From: a virus
Reading direction: 5' to 3' (one strand)
Length of the DNA: 41,134 nucleotides
Virus record (IMG/VR): IMGVR_UViG_3300009285_005078
Span: 1 to 41,134 of that record
Shown: positions 13,454-23,129 of the stretch, piece by piece
Numbering within the stretch: position 1 is the first letter of the stretch
Layout of the letters: each line of letters begins with the position of its first letter
Program-made: the position numbers and the translations under genes
Notes under the pieces: generated by a model
What the model was told of the DNA's origin: nothing
Databases searched by the model: none
The model's input: the letters and a program-made list of their open reading frames with translations, nothing else

Positions 13454-14931
13454 CGTACGACCGTCCCGCTGATCGTGCCGTCCGGGTTGACCTTCGTCAC
13501 GCGCACCTTCCGTCCCTTCACCGTCACAATGTCCCCGACCTTCGGACCGCCGGCAGCGGCGGGCGCGTCTATCTCACCACCCGGCGAGGATTTCAGATCG
13601 GACGCTGAAAAGATGAGATCCGGATCGATGCCAAACGCTGACGCCGTTTTCTCGATCCGTTCGCGTTCTGCCGCCATGTTGTCTGACAGCCCGTCCATAA
13701 AGGCCTGCGCCGTGTTGACAAACTGCTCCAGGTCCGCGATCGGCACGCCCGCGCCGCCGCTCGCCATGCGGGTCGCCTCGCCCTCCATCCTCGACAGCAG
13801 GGACACGCCCTCTGACGACCGCGCATATTCCGACTCTCGGACCACGCTAGTCGGATCAAGAATCTTCTGGAACGTGACAAGCACGGCCTGCGACCCGGCG
13901 TTCAAATCGCCCGCCTTGGCCCGCTCAATGCCCCTCTGCATCAGCGTGAACTGACGCTGCATTTCTCGTGCGGATGCAATCGCCTTGCGCCAATCGCCCT
14001 GGAGCGCCCGCACGTCTGCCAACGCGGCGCTTCGCTGTGGCACGGGCGCACGGGCGGCATCAGCGAGTTGATCCTTGGCTTGCCGCCTGATTTCTGCCCG
14101 CCGTGCCCGCGTCACCGGCTTCCCCGTTGCCTCTTCTTCGGCCGCGACAAGATCAGCCACTTGTCGCTCAAGGTCGGAACCCGCCCCACCGCTGGCCGGC
14201 TCCGGGTCGCGGAACAGCGTCGTCTGCCCGGTTTCATCGTCCAGCAGGAACCCGAGTTGATACGCCGCGTCCTTGTACTGGCTCTGCTTCAGCAGCCCAA
14301 TCGCCGCCTCGTCATCCTTGACCTGCCGCAGGATGCGCGTGATCGCCGGCGCCATCGGCGCGAAATCCTTGACGGCTGGCGGGGTCATGCGCGCCCGCTC
14401 CACAATCGAGCCGGGCATGTAGGCTTCGCCAAACTCCTGCGCCAACTGCTGATCCGCCGACGCGACGCGCGACTTGAACGCCTCGGGCTCGGTGATGCCC
14501 TCCAATTCCTTGAGCAGATTCGTAAGACGCGCTTCGGCTGCGTTCTTCAGCCGGAGCGACCGATCCTGTGCCTGCCCTTCCGACGCCACGCGCCGGCTTT
14601 CGGCGGACTCGTCCAGCTGCCGCTCATAGAGCCGCTGCTGGTTCTCCTCCAGCTTGCGGCGCTCGTCCATCTGCTGCGCGCGCTGCCAGCCTTCCAGAAA
14701 CGCGGCCTTCGCACCTTGGTTCCGCGCGAAGATCAGCGGGAGCAACTGCAAGAGTTGCTTCGGATCGAACGCACCCGCACCACCGCCACCGCCTGCCACG
14801 ACGCCTGCGGGGGTGCCCGCCAGGGAGGGAGGCGGGGGGAGTGCGCCGGCCATCGGAGACGACGGCAGCGGCGCGGGTGTCTCGGTGGGGTCAAACAGCC
14901 CCGCAAACGGCCGCGACGAAAAGTCAGGCAT
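13450..14931 (-). CDS. virion-associated protein with coiled coil, probable internal/ejection protein
   Basis: 493 residues. A Pro/Gly-rich, low-complexity start (about 1-55, with a polyglycine run) precedes a strongly charged coiled coil (about 75-125, WQRAQQMDERRKLEENQQR). A helical body follows, and the C-terminal 30 residues form a small beta domain (VGDIVTVKGRKVRVTKVNPDGTI) like a KOW/SH3-type strand set. Predicted as the middle protein of a three-gene internal-core set. No catalytic motif was recognised. Ends overlap both neighbours by one to four bases. Confidence 0.6.
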   Translation of the reverse strand: MPDFSSRPFAGLFDPTETPAPLPSSPMAGALPPPPSLAGTPAGVVAGGGGGAGAFDPKQLLQLLPLIFARNQGAKAAFLEGWQRAQQMDERRKLEENQQRLYERQLDESAESRRVASEGQAQDRSLRLKNAAEARLTNLLKELEGITEPEAFKSRVASADQQLAQEFGEAYMPGSIVERARMTPPAVKDFAPMAPAITRILRQVKDDEAAIGLLKQSQYKDAAYQLGFLLDDETGQTTLFRDPEPASGGAGSDLERQVADLVAAEEEATGKPVTRARRAEIRRQAKDQLADAARAPVPQRSAALADVRALQGDWRKAIASAREMQRQFTLMQRGIERAKAGDLNAGSQAVLVTFQKILDPTSVVRESEYARSSEGVSLLSRMEGEATRMASGGAGVPIADLEQFVNTAQAFMDGLSDNMAAERERIEKTASAFGIDPDLIFSASDLKSSPGGEIDAPAAAGGPKVGDIVTVKGRKVRVTKVNPDGTISGTVVR

Positions 14932-16544
14932 TAGAAGAACCCATACTGGCCGGACGTGGTCCCACCACTGGTCTGCTGGTTAGAGCCCCAGTTGTAGAGC
15001 ACCGACCCCAGCCCGCTCCAAAACGCATTGTTGGCGTTCTGGCTGTACTGCTGCTGCTGATTCCCCAGCCCTGCCAACTGCATCATCTGCGAGAAGATCG
15101 ACGGCCCGCTATACGGCGACCCCGTCAGGATCGCGTTCGCCTGCATCAACTGCTGCGACTGCAACTCGGGGAACATCGCCGCAATGGTCAAGGCTTCGCG
15201 CCGCCGCCCCTGCTCCTCATCCCGCACGCCCTGCGACAACTGCGCCGCCGACCCGCCCAGCCCGACCGCCTGATCGCGCCGCTGGTTCAGCGTGTTGATC
15301 GCATACACGTCGAACCCGCGCTGCTGCGCGTTGACCAACTGATCGAACTGGCGGTCCACTTCCAGGTGCGCCTGCACCAGCGTGCCGCTGCCCTTGCCGT
15401 GGCCCAGCGCCGCGAGCCGGCGGTCAATCTCGTCATGCGCCGCCTGCCGGTCCCGCTGGAGCTGATCCGTCGCGGACGTGCGCAGCGTGGACTCTTCGGT
15501 ATCGGTAAACGCCGGCCCCTGGAGTTGCTTGATCCGCTCCTCCAGCATCTTGAAGAACTGATCACGATACGGATCGTCCACCGGCTGGAAGAGTTCATCG
15601 AGCCGGTAGCGGCCGAGCTTTTCGAGCAGCTGCAGGCTGGGGTCGCTCCAGATGTCCCCGCCCAACACCCCGCCGGTCGTGAATGGCACGCCTGACACGC
15701 CCGGTGCGCCAGACGCGCCCGATCCACCAGCGCCGCCATACAGATCCCAGTGGTCGTTCCACTTGGCGCTCTGAAGTCCGTAGTCAATGATGATGTCGTA
15801 CTTGGACCCGTCTGGCAGGACGATCTTGTCCTCGCCCTCGATCCGCACGCCAAAGCGGCTCCACAGCTCGTCCTTGTAGGCGCTCAACCCCTTGGTCGGG
15901 TCGAGCGAGCCGAGATACGCCATGATGTTCTGCTGCGTCGGCGGCAGCGGGGTCGTGGGCGTCGGCGGAGAGGTCGGCTGGGCCCCGCCGGCCGCGTATT
16001 GCTGCGCTTCGGACGAGCGGCGAATCTGATCAATCGCCCAGTTGACGTTGACGTCCTGGTAGTGCTGTCCCCCGCTCAACTGCGAGAGCACTTCCTGTTC
16101 GGACGGGGTACGGCCGGTGTACTGCTGGTACGCCTGGACGATCCGGTCGTTGGCAGACTTCTTTTTGGCGTCCGTGCCATACCAGCCCGTGACCGCCTGC
16201 GGCTGGGGCGTCGGCTGCGGCGCGACGGGCGACGGGGTCGGTCCCGGCTGAAACGGCGGCCGTCCCGTCGTCGGATCGGTGCCGGGCGGATTCCAGAGCT
16301 GGCCGCCGCTGTAATAAACGCCAGGTAGCGGACCAGACGCCACCGTGCCGGATGGTGTCGTGTAGGTTCCACCAGACCCCGGCGGCGGCAGCGGGATGCC
16401 GTTCTCTTCATAGGTGCCGGGCGAATTCCCCGGTCCCGGCTGAAACGTCGGCGCGCCCGTAAACGTCGGCGTAGCTGGCGGCTGATACGGCTGCTGCTCC
16501 GGCTCCGGATCTTCTCGCCCGCGAAGAAAGTCAATCGTGGCCAT
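14931..16544 (-). CDS. virion-associated protein with proline-rich N-terminus
   Basis: 537 residues. The first 120 are mostly Pro, Gly, Thr and Gln and probably disordered. A short helical domain then appears (NDRIVQAYQQYTGRTPSEQEVLSQL), recalling phage proteins with a small EF-hand-like or peptidoglycan-interacting helix pair, followed by a domain with SAYKDELWSRFGVRIEGEDKIVLPDG. The rest is helical and Gln-rich, ending in Gly/Asn/Gln-rich sequence. The role is structural by position. No enzyme motif found. Confidence 0.6.
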   Translation of the reverse strand: MATIDFLRGREDPEPEQQPYQPPATPTFTGAPTFQPGPGNSPGTYEENGIPLPPPGSGGTYTTPSGTVASGPLPGVYYSGGQLWNPPGTDPTTGRPPFQPGPTPSPVAPQPTPQPQAVTGWYGTDAKKKSANDRIVQAYQQYTGRTPSEQEVLSQLSGGQHYQDVNVNWAIDQIRRSSEAQQYAAGGAQPTSPPTPTTPLPPTQQNIMAYLGSLDPTKGLSAYKDELWSRFGVRIEGEDKIVLPDGSKYDIIIDYGLQSAKWNDHWDLYGGAGGSGASGAPGVSGVPFTTGGVLGGDIWSDPSLQLLEKLGRYRLDELFQPVDDPYRDQFFKMLEERIKQLQGPAFTDTEESTLRTSATDQLQRDRQAAHDEIDRRLAALGHGKGSGTLVQAHLEVDRQFDQLVNAQQRGFDVYAINTLNQRRDQAVGLGGSAAQLSQGVRDEEQGRRREALTIAAMFPELQSQQLMQANAILTGSPYSGPSIFSQMMQLAGLGNQQQQYSQNANNAFWSGLGSVLYNWGSNQQTSGGTTSGQYGFF

Positions 16545-16550
16545 GATGCG

Positions 16551-17084
16551 TTACCGCGCGGGACGCCAGGGGTTCATCCCCTTCTCGCTCCCGAAGAAGT
16601 CATCAACAATGTCGCCGTAGCCGCCCCCGCCGCCCCAGCGATGGCCGATCCCCGTCGTCGGGTCATACGGCTGGTAGAGCGTCGGGTCGTAGCCTGGCGT
16701 GAACGCGCCCAGACTCCGGTCCATGCCACCACCCGGCTGGGTATACGGCTCGCCCGATCCCAACGCTGGGTTGGTGGCACCGGTCGGCACCACCCCGCCC
16801 GATCCGCCACTGGCCGGCATTCCTGCGGGCTTCGGCGTGGCGAACGATCCGGCGGTCTGATAGCGGATCGGCAGCATGCCCATCGCCATCTTGAGGACCG
16901 ATTCGCGGAGCGGGTCCATCTGGCCCATGTAACCCGACTGCTGCTGAATCATCTTCAGCATCTCTTGCTGCAAGGCTCGCTGCTCGGCCGTGGTCGTGGG
17001 GCTGTCGTTCCCGCCCCCGCCGCCAAACAGCCCGCCCAGCAGCGGCCCCAACAGCATCGTCAGATCGTCCCATCCAAACGCCAT
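16551..17084 (-). CDS. glycine-rich virion-associated protein
   Basis: 177 residues. It starts with a hydrophobic, glycine-rich segment (LTMLLGPLLGGLFGGGGG), then a helix (EQRALQQEMLKMIQQQSGYM), then Gly/Pro-rich sequence with GYDPTLYQPYDP. This pattern (short amphipathic N-terminus plus disordered tail) is common among small proteins next to ejection proteins in podoviruses. No family recognised. Confidence 0.5.
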   Translation of the reverse strand: MAFGWDDLTMLLGPLLGGLFGGGGGNDSPTTTAEQRALQQEMLKMIQQQSGYMGQMDPLRESVLKMAMGMLPIRYQTAGSFATPKPAGMPASGGSGGVVPTGATNPALGSGEPYTQPGGGMDRSLGAFTPGYDPTLYQPYDPTTGIGHRWGGGGGYGDIVDDFFGSEKGMNPWRPAR

Positions 17085-17102
17085 GACTGGTTCCTTCCGT
17101 CG

Positions 17103-17936
17103 TTACGCTGCTGTGCCCTGTTCCCGCAGTTGCGCCGCTCTCAGTCGGCCTTGCGCTTCCGCCAGCGCCGCCGTCGCATACGCCAACCGCGCTTTCGGGG
17201 TGTCCTCGACCCACAGGGGCACGGCCAGCTTGTACTCCAGCGGGGTGTCCTGTGGCCCGAGCAGCCACGCCGTAATCCGCTCGCGCTCCGTCGCCGCCCG
17301 ATGCACTTCGCGCCCGATGGCGTTCGACCCGAAATCCGGCCGCCGCTCGAACCCGTATACCCACTTGCTCTTGTGCAGCGGGCAATCCTCTGGCAGCGTG
17401 ATCGTGACGTGGTGCGCTTCCGCAATCCCGATCAGCCATTCAAAATTCGGCCGCTGCTCGATGTACTCCCGCTCCGTCGCCAGATGGATGCCCCAGATGC
17501 CAATCTCGTCGCCGGCCCCAAACCCGAAGCCGCCTTCCTCGACGGGCAGGAGCGCCTGCGCCAACATCCACGCGGGCGAGCTCGCCATGTAGCGGCCGAA
17601 CCGCTTTTCGATGGCCTCGCGCGGAAACGTGATCGATGTGGGCCACTCGCGTCGCGCCTGCCACACGTACGCCGGAATCTTCAGCCGCTCGAAGAACTGC
17701 GGGTGGTCGTGTGGGCGCGGGTAAATCTTCCCCGCCGGCAACTCCCAGCCCTTGACCACCTTCTGCCCGTCCGGCACCAGCACCCACTCGTCTGGATTGT
17801 GCAAGTCGCACCAGTAGTCGGCTCGCGGAATGCCCAGCCGATAGGCGTCATTCAGCGAGTAGATTTTCCAGGTGGGGTCGCCATAGGGTGCATCCCGCCA
17901 CGTTTCCGCCGTGCCCACAATCGCCAGTCGCTTCAT
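17103..17936 (-). CDS. Rossmann-like phage protein of unknown function
   Basis: 277 residues. It opens KRLAIVGTAETWRDAPYGDPTW..YSLNDAY, a pattern of a first beta strand, a glycine-containing turn and an SLND motif that recurs in phage proteins of unknown function. AGDEIGIWGIHLATEREY lies in the middle, and a charged helix ends the protein. It may bind a nucleotide or a nucleotide-sugar, but no catalytic residue can be assigned. It lies between the tailspike gene and the virion proteins, in the same operon. Confidence 0.55.
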   Translation of the reverse strand: MKRLAIVGTAETWRDAPYGDPTWKIYSLNDAYRLGIPRADYWCDLHNPDEWVLVPDGQKVVKGWELPAGKIYPRPHDHPQFFERLKIPAYVWQARREWPTSITFPREAIEKRFGRYMASSPAWMLAQALLPVEEGGFGFGAGDEIGIWGIHLATEREYIEQRPNFEWLIGIAEAHHVTITLPEDCPLHKSKWVYGFERRPDFGSNAIGREVHRAATERERITAWLLGPQDTPLEYKLAVPLWVEDTPKARLAYATAALAEAQGRLRAAQLREQGTAA

Positions 17937-17952
17937 CGTCTCCCGTCCTCCC

Positions 17953-20106
17953 CTAGTGATACAGATTGCCCGTGGTCGAATTGGACGAACCCGCGTTGCT
18001 GATCGCGTAGTCGATCAGGTTGTTCGTGACGAGGCAGTCGTGAGCCGACGATCCGAGGGCGACGTCTGCCCCGCTGGCCACCCACGCCTGAAACCGATTC
18101 CCGACCACCATGTTTTGGCTGCTGTTGATGTAGATCCCCGATCGCCCGCCCGTGCCACCCGCCCGAAACAGGTTATGGCTGATGTCACACAACGAGGCGT
18201 CGGCATCGATGATGACCCCCGTACACGACGAATTCAGAATGTGCAGGACAGACCCTTTCATCACCGTCCCCGGACGCCTCAGCCACACGAGTGTCCCATT
18301 GCCCGTAAACGTGTCGAAGTACATGTTGGAAATCGTGTGATAGCCGCCAGCATCCGCGCCGGACGAAATATCCTCGTGAATTCCGAACGTTTCCGGGGTC
18401 ACGATGCCCACGTCATGAATGTTCGCGGCAAAACTCTTGTAGCCCAGGCTGATCGCCGTTTCTGAAATGGCAATCGTGCCGCTCCGGATTTCGCAGCCCT
18501 CGCAGCCGTGATGCACGCCCGATCCGGCCGTATGCTCTAACACGTATTGTGACGAGGCCCGAACCAGATTGACGCCCTTGCTGGAGCAGAGAATGTAAAA
18601 GTCCGACACACGCGCATCCATGCAGGATTCCAGCCGAATGGCATCTCCCGGCGTGGCCGACCATGCGCCGTAGGAGTTCGACCAGTTGCGAATCACGATC
18701 TTGTCGAGATACGCCATCCGGGCATCCACGAGCCGGATATCGTTTTGCCACGCCGGGCCGACCGATGCCGCCTGGTTGTCATACGTCATCGTGACATCGT
18801 GAATGACGATGTTCCGATCGAGGGTGCCTGGAGCCGTCGAGTTGAACGATCCCGACCCCCACAGCGTAATCCCGTCATAGGAGCAGGACGACGCATTGCT
18901 ATACAGGAAGTGCAGCCCATCCAAGCGGCACTGGCGAATCCGATGCGTGTTCACGCCGCTGAGCGTGCTGGTCAAGGCTTCCACGTTGGCGGTGTATTTC
19001 AGCTTTGTCACCGCCGATCCACGGCCGAGAATCGAAAACGTCGTCACGCTCGATGGAATCTTGATCCGCTCGGTCTGCGTGTAGGTGCTCGCGTCGAGCA
19101 GCAAACACGTCCCGTTGGCCATCGAGGAGACGGCCGCTGAGAGTGTATTGGTTCCAGCCGGGACAAACACCGTCCGGCCAAACACCGCCCCGCTACTCAC
19201 GGCCAGCGTGCCGCTACTCACCGTCAGGCCATTGGTCACCTTGGCAGAGCCGGTGACGGTCACGCCCGTGGTGCCCTGCTGCGTGATGATGGCGTCGCCT
19301 ACATCGCTTGATCCAGTGAACCGGCAGATGGTGCCCGACGTGCCGCTCACCGACGCCCCGCCCGTCTCGACCGTGATCCCGTTCCACTTCAGCGTCCCGC
19401 CATCGTTGTACAGCGTGTAGGTCGACACCGCCGCTACACCATCCGGAATATGAATACCGGACGTGCTGGCCAGCGTCACCCCGCGGATGGCGACATTGCC
19501 GTTGTCATACATGATGACGTTGTTGGCGTCATCGGCAATGTTATTGAACGTATGGCCATAGGTGGGATGGCCACCAGTAAAATAGCCATTCGCGCCCAAC
19601 ACAATTTTTCTCGTAAACGTGCTGTTGCTGCTCTGCAACCCACCCGTAAACACAGCCGCGCCGGCATGGCTCGACCCGCCCGTAACGTGCAGGGACGCCA
19701 GAGACGACGCCCCCGCCGTGACGGTCCCGAGCGTGGACCCGCCCGACACCGACAAGCTCGTATGCGTCGAGGCTCCGGCCTGCATCGTGCCCACCGTCGA
19801 ACCGCCCGCCACCGACAAATTTGCCGCCGTCGAGTTCCCCTGGTTCACCGCGCCCAGCGTGCTATTGCCGCTCACCGTCAAGCGCGTCACCGCAATGGCC
19901 GTACTGAGCGCCACGGTTGGCGTCCACGGCGCACCCGGTGTGCCCGACACGGCGATATTCGCGCCACTTGACACGCTATCGACGTAATCCGTCCCGATGG
20001 TGCCGGTACCAACCGTGCCCCACGTCCCGTCTCGACGCAGCACGCTATTGCTGCTGGTCGAGCCAGACACGCCGTACCAGTCGTTCATCCAGCCCAGGTT
20101 GCCCAT
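17953..20106 (-). CDS. tailspike / receptor-binding protein with beta-helix
   Basis: 717 residues. The N-terminal 35 have a short conserved-looking attachment segment (GNLGWMNDWYGV). Residues about 76-156 hold four imperfect repeats of about 21 residues (pattern L-x-V-x-G-G-S-T-x-G). Residues about 300-700 look like a right-handed parallel beta-helix: short strands with many Asn, Ser, Gly and Asp turns (RDNIVIHDVT-type rungs, NMYFDTFTGNG, NSSCTGVIIDADASL, YINSSQNMVVGNRF). Such spikes bind, and sometimes cleave, surface polysaccharide. No catalytic pair can be assigned by eye. It is the largest fibre gene and follows two smaller fibre-like genes. Confidence 0.8.
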   Translation of the reverse strand: MGNLGWMNDWYGVSGSTSSNSVLRRDGTWGTVGTGTIGTDYVDSVSSGANIAVSGTPGAPWTPTVALSTAIAVTRLTVSGNSTLGAVNQGNSTAANLSVAGGSTVGTMQAGASTHTSLSVSGGSTLGTVTAGASSLASLHVTGGSSHAGAAVFTGGLQSSNSTFTRKIVLGANGYFTGGHPTYGHTFNNIADDANNVIMYDNGNVAIRGVTLASTSGIHIPDGVAAVSTYTLYNDGGTLKWNGITVETGGASVSGTSGTICRFTGSSDVGDAIITQQGTTGVTVTGSAKVTNGLTVSSGTLAVSSGAVFGRTVFVPAGTNTLSAAVSSMANGTCLLLDASTYTQTERIKIPSSVTTFSILGRGSAVTKLKYTANVEALTSTLSGVNTHRIRQCRLDGLHFLYSNASSCSYDGITLWGSGSFNSTAPGTLDRNIVIHDVTMTYDNQAASVGPAWQNDIRLVDARMAYLDKIVIRNWSNSYGAWSATPGDAIRLESCMDARVSDFYILCSSKGVNLVRASSQYVLEHTAGSGVHHGCEGCEIRSGTIAISETAISLGYKSFAANIHDVGIVTPETFGIHEDISSGADAGGYHTISNMYFDTFTGNGTLVWLRRPGTVMKGSVLHILNSSCTGVIIDADASLCDISHNLFRAGGTGGRSGIYINSSQNMVVGNRFQAWVASGADVALGSSAHDCLVTNNLIDYAISNAGSSNSTTGNLYH
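19639..19881. repeat. tandem fibre repeats, about 63 bp each
   Basis: Four imperfect units encode variants of SVSGGSTLGTVTAGAS. Related units occur in the neighbouring fibre gene near 20990-21075 (NLSVTGGSTMSS, FSAGASTLAAV). Confidence 0.6.
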
Positions 20107-20471
20107 TAGCCTTCAATCAACACGTACCCGGTCGTGTCCACTTCGGGACTCTTGAGATAGACCCGCTGCGAATCCGCCACCCGTGAGACTTCCAATCGCA
20201 CCACTCGCGCGCCTTCCACATCCAACGGCAGGACCGGAATCAGCATGTACGGCGTGATGCCCAACCCGTGCGCAATCGTGAACTCCGTGCCTCCGGTACT
20301 CGGCGTCGTGAACGTGTGATAGTGCCCGCGAAAGTTCTCCGCGCGTTCCTGGTTACTGACATGCCCAAACGACAATTCGCGCAGGATGTGATCGGCCGCG
20401 AGGCCCACGGCCCGCTTGGTCGCCGCGTCCAACGGCCCCAGGAGCGACTTGACGTAGCCCGGACTCGCCAT
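20106..20471 (-). CDS. tail fibre-associated protein
   Basis: 121 residues. A helical start (SLLGPLDAATKRAVGLAADHIL) is followed by GHYHTFTTPSTGGTEFTIAHGLGITP, the type of beta-sandwich domain found at the end of many phage tail proteins (a T-x-F-x-I-x-H-x-L-G-x-x-P strand-turn). It lies between two fibre genes and its TAATG stop overlaps the tailspike start, so a role in fibre assembly or tip formation is inferred. Confidence 0.55.
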   Translation of the reverse strand: MASPGYVKSLLGPLDAATKRAVGLAADHILRELSFGHVSNQERAENFRGHYHTFTTPSTGGTEFTIAHGLGITPYMLIPVLPLDVEGARVVRLEVSRVADSQRVYLKSPEVDTTGYVLIEG

Positions 20472-21221
20472 CTAGAACAGCCTCACCACCGCCAGTTGCG
20501 GCTGGAACAGCCGATCCGACGTGCTGCCAATGGACATGGTGCTGCCCGAATCCTGATACATCTGGAGCGTCACGTAATTGGCCGCGTCGAGATTGGCGAC
20601 CGCCGTGATGTTGACGCCCGCCCCGATGATGGAATTCCCCACCAGCGGCGGATTCGTCAGGTCGTCCGTGTCATCCTTCAACAGCCGAATCGAGCAGATG
20701 CCGCTCGATTGCAAGCCGAACCGCACACTGGCCGAGAGGAGATAGACGCCACTCGATCCCGTGGGCACCGTGACCCGTGACGTGTTCGCGGCGGTGCTGT
20801 GCAGCGCTCCCACGTCCAGATCCTCCGTGTCGAACACAATCCCTGTCCACCCTTCACTGGCCAAATCCTGGACGACCACCGACCGAACCACGCAATGCGG
20901 TTGCGCAGAGACACGCAACAGACCGCCGATGGTGGCGTTGCTCGTCACGGTCACCGCCGCCAGCGTGGACGCGCCCGCCGAGAACTGGCTGGACACGGCC
21001 AGCGTTCCCAGCGTGAGGCTGCTCATGGTCGAGCCGCCGGTCACGCTCAGATTGGCCACGGTCGAGTTGGACGAATTGAGCGGGGCGGTGCCATTGAGAT
21101 AGCCGCCTTCAATCGCGGTAATCTCAGCGCGGACATCATTGATGTGCGCGGCCTGCGGATAGTCCGTGCCGTCAATCAGGTCCGCGCCGTAGTTCTTGAC
21201 GCTGGTCGGAAAACTCGCCAT
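20472..21221 (-). CDS. tail fibre protein
   Basis: 249 residues. The N-terminal 35 include a phage fibre attachment segment (PTSVKNYGADLIDGTDYPQAAHINDVRAEI is typical; shown here in part: DGTDYPQAAHINDV). Short repeats rich in Ser, Thr and Val follow. The last 130 residues look like a C1q/TNF-type jelly roll: GWTGIVFDTEDLDVGAL, then VPTGSSGVYLLSASVRF, which is the typical G-x-Y-x-x-x-x-x-V-x-F pattern. Probably a receptor-binding or fibre-tip trimer. Confidence 0.7.
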   Translation of the reverse strand: MASFPTSVKNYGADLIDGTDYPQAAHINDVRAEITAIEGGYLNGTAPLNSSNSTVANLSVTGGSTMSSLTLGTLAVSSQFSAGASTLAAVTVTSNATIGGLLRVSAQPHCVVRSVVVQDLASEGWTGIVFDTEDLDVGALHSTAANTSRVTVPTGSSGVYLLSASVRFGLQSSGICSIRLLKDDTDDLTNPPLVGNSIIGAGVNITAVANLDAANYVTLQMYQDSGSTMSIGSTSDRLFQPQLAVVRLF

Positions 21222-23129
21222 CTACATGCCTCTCGGCTTCGTCTCGGGCACGAACCCGTGCGCGTACGTAAAGTGCTTATAGGCGTCCTGACCGACGTAG
21301 GTCAGCGTTTCTTTCGCCGCATAGCCATCAGCGGTCACCGGCTGCTTCAGGGTCACGAGCGACCGATCCTTCCCCCCCAGGGTGCGAGACGAATCGCCGT
21401 AGGTGTAACTGGAATCCCCGTAGAATCGCAGCCCGCCGCCAATGTCCACGGTCTGCGCGCCCTGCGACAACCCGTCCACGGTCAGTTCGGAGGTCAGCAC
21501 GCCCGCCGACTGCCGAAACTCCAGATACGTGTCAATCCACCGCGCTTGATGCCGGCCCGTGATCAGCGTCGGCCCCTCGTACACCGCCGTCAGGTTCGAC
21601 CCGTTCGCGGCCGTGCCCACGGATTCCTCGAACAGCAGCCCGCGCGAGGAGTCCCACGAGAACAGCCGCCCCTGATTGCCGGCGGTCGCTTCGTTGCCAT
21701 TCCACGGCACGTAGCCGCCAATCGTGCGCGGCGTCGAGGTCCACGCCGGCTCCTCCGTCAGGCGCGTCCGGTTCAGGTCAAGAATCCACTCGCCGGCCGA
21801 GGCGGTCGGATACACGCGCGGCACCGAGACGCGGATCTCCTTCCGCAGGTCGTGATAGACCACGGCAATCTTGGCCACGTCCGCGTTAGCCGTGTTGCTG
21901 ATCAGGTCACGCCACGCGGGGTCAATGTCATGCGTGAGGAGCCGATCCGTGGCCCCGTCGAACACATGCACGCCCTGATAGTTCGCGTGGATGATGCCGT
22001 TCTCAATCGCCACAACAGCCCGCGGCCCGAGCGCCCCCGCCTCGCCCAGAGACGGCTTGACTTCAAAGTCGAGCGAGGTCTGGCCGATGATGAGAAACGG
22101 CTTCGTGCCGCCGAACACGACGAGCGTATCCCCCTGCGGCGCCAGCGCCTTGATTTCATCCCCGCGCTCAAACGGGATGTCCACGTAGTAGAGCGTCGGG
22201 AATGACTGCGGCTGAAACAACTCGGAGAAGTGCAGCCGGTTCTTGACGGTCGGATGCCGCGCCCACCAGCGGTTCTTCCACACCACGCCAAAGGCGAACG
22301 CGAGCGGAACGTCATGGTTCGTCGGCGCTTCGGCGTTCGCGGTCCAGTTTGTCGAGTTGATCACGACCGTCGAGTCCGCTCCGGTAGACTGCGCCACCGA
22401 CCCGGCCCGTCGCCGCACGCTATCGGTCGCCGTCTTGTTCCGGGCGTAGACGTAGATCGTGTCCACCTGCGGATCAGTGGAATTCGAGCAGACGATGGAC
22501 AGCCCATTCCCAGACGACGCCATCGTGTAGGTCGAGACGGCCGTGGACTCGTTACTGGTGTGGCCCAGTTCATCATCCACGTAGCCGTAGCTGACCTCGT
22601 ACTCGTTCGATGACAAGAAGTTGCCCGTCGACGCCGAGGACACCGTGGCCGCCGAACTCGGGCCGTCAATCCCCATCAGGGTCCAACTCGACCCCGCGCC
22701 CGCGTTGCCCGACTTGCGCGGCCGGTTGGCCCCGTCCATGACCGCCACCAGATCGCGGTCGTGCGGGAAGTAGAGTTGGGCCGCCGTGCTGAGCGTGGAA
22801 TAGGTCGCCGCCGTACTCCACACGCCCCCATCCGTGACCTTGTAGACGCCCCCGCCCGCACCCGCGAGTGTGAACACGTTGGATGACAGATACACGCGCT
22901 GCGCGCCCTGAATCGGCGCGACGGAGAGCGTGGCGCTGGAGTGCTGCACGTAGCCGTAATCGACCTTGAGCGCCCCGGCTTCCGCGAGGGAGAAGTTCCG
23001 GATCGTGCGGGCGCGATTCGACGGCAAGAGTGACGGCGTACGGCGCAGATCGACCCCGCCCGTCAGATCGTCCACCGGCACAATCTGATAGGCTTTCGAC
23101 GCGCGAGCCGTCTGCGTTTTCTGCGCCAT
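21222..23129 (-). CDS. tail hub / stabiliser-like structural protein
   Basis: 635 residues. The start has the motif DLTGGVDLRRTPSLLPSNRARTIRN-type (shown in part: GGVDLRRTPSLL, NFSLAEAGALKVDYGY), which marks large beta-rich proteins at the lower collar or nozzle of short-tailed phages. The body is beta-rich with repeated strand-turn patterns (NVFTLAGAGGGVYKVTD, GDTLVVFGGTKPFLIIGQ), suggesting a beta-propeller. In podoviruses such proteins close the portal channel and anchor fibres, which agrees with the fibre genes directly downstream. Confidence 0.65.
   Translation of the reverse strand: MAQKTQTARASKAYQIVPVDDLTGGVDLRRTPSLLPSNRARTIRNFSLAEAGALKVDYGYVQHSSATLSVAPIQGAQRVYLSSNVFTLAGAGGGVYKVTDGGVWSTAATYSTLSTAAQLYFPHDRDLVAVMDGANRPRKSGNAGAGSSWTLMGIDGPSSAATVSSASTGNFLSSNEYEVSYGYVDDELGHTSNESTAVSTYTMASSGNGLSIVCSNSTDPQVDTIYVYARNKTATDSVRRRAGSVAQSTGADSTVVINSTNWTANAEAPTNHDVPLAFAFGVVWKNRWWARHPTVKNRLHFSELFQPQSFPTLYYVDIPFERGDEIKALAPQGDTLVVFGGTKPFLIIGQTSLDFEVKPSLGEAGALGPRAVVAIENGIIHANYQGVHVFDGATDRLLTHDIDPAWRDLISNTANADVAKIAVVYHDLRKEIRVSVPRVYPTASAGEWILDLNRTRLTEEPAWTSTPRTIGGYVPWNGNEATAGNQGRLFSWDSSRGLLFEESVGTAANGSNLTAVYEGPTLITGRHQARWIDTYLEFRQSAGVLTSELTVDGLSQGAQTVDIGGGLRFYGDSSYTYGDSSRTLGGKDRSLVTLKQPVTADGYAAKETLTYVGQDAYKHFTYAHGFVPETKPRGM

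Noticed and set aside
16641-18002. 453-codon plus-strand open frame
   Set aside because: Antisense shadow crossing two real genes; no domain pattern.
20799-22205. 468-codon plus-strand open frame opposite fibre and tail genes
   Set aside because: Composition is arginine- and histidine-heavy and it spans two convincing minus-strand genes.
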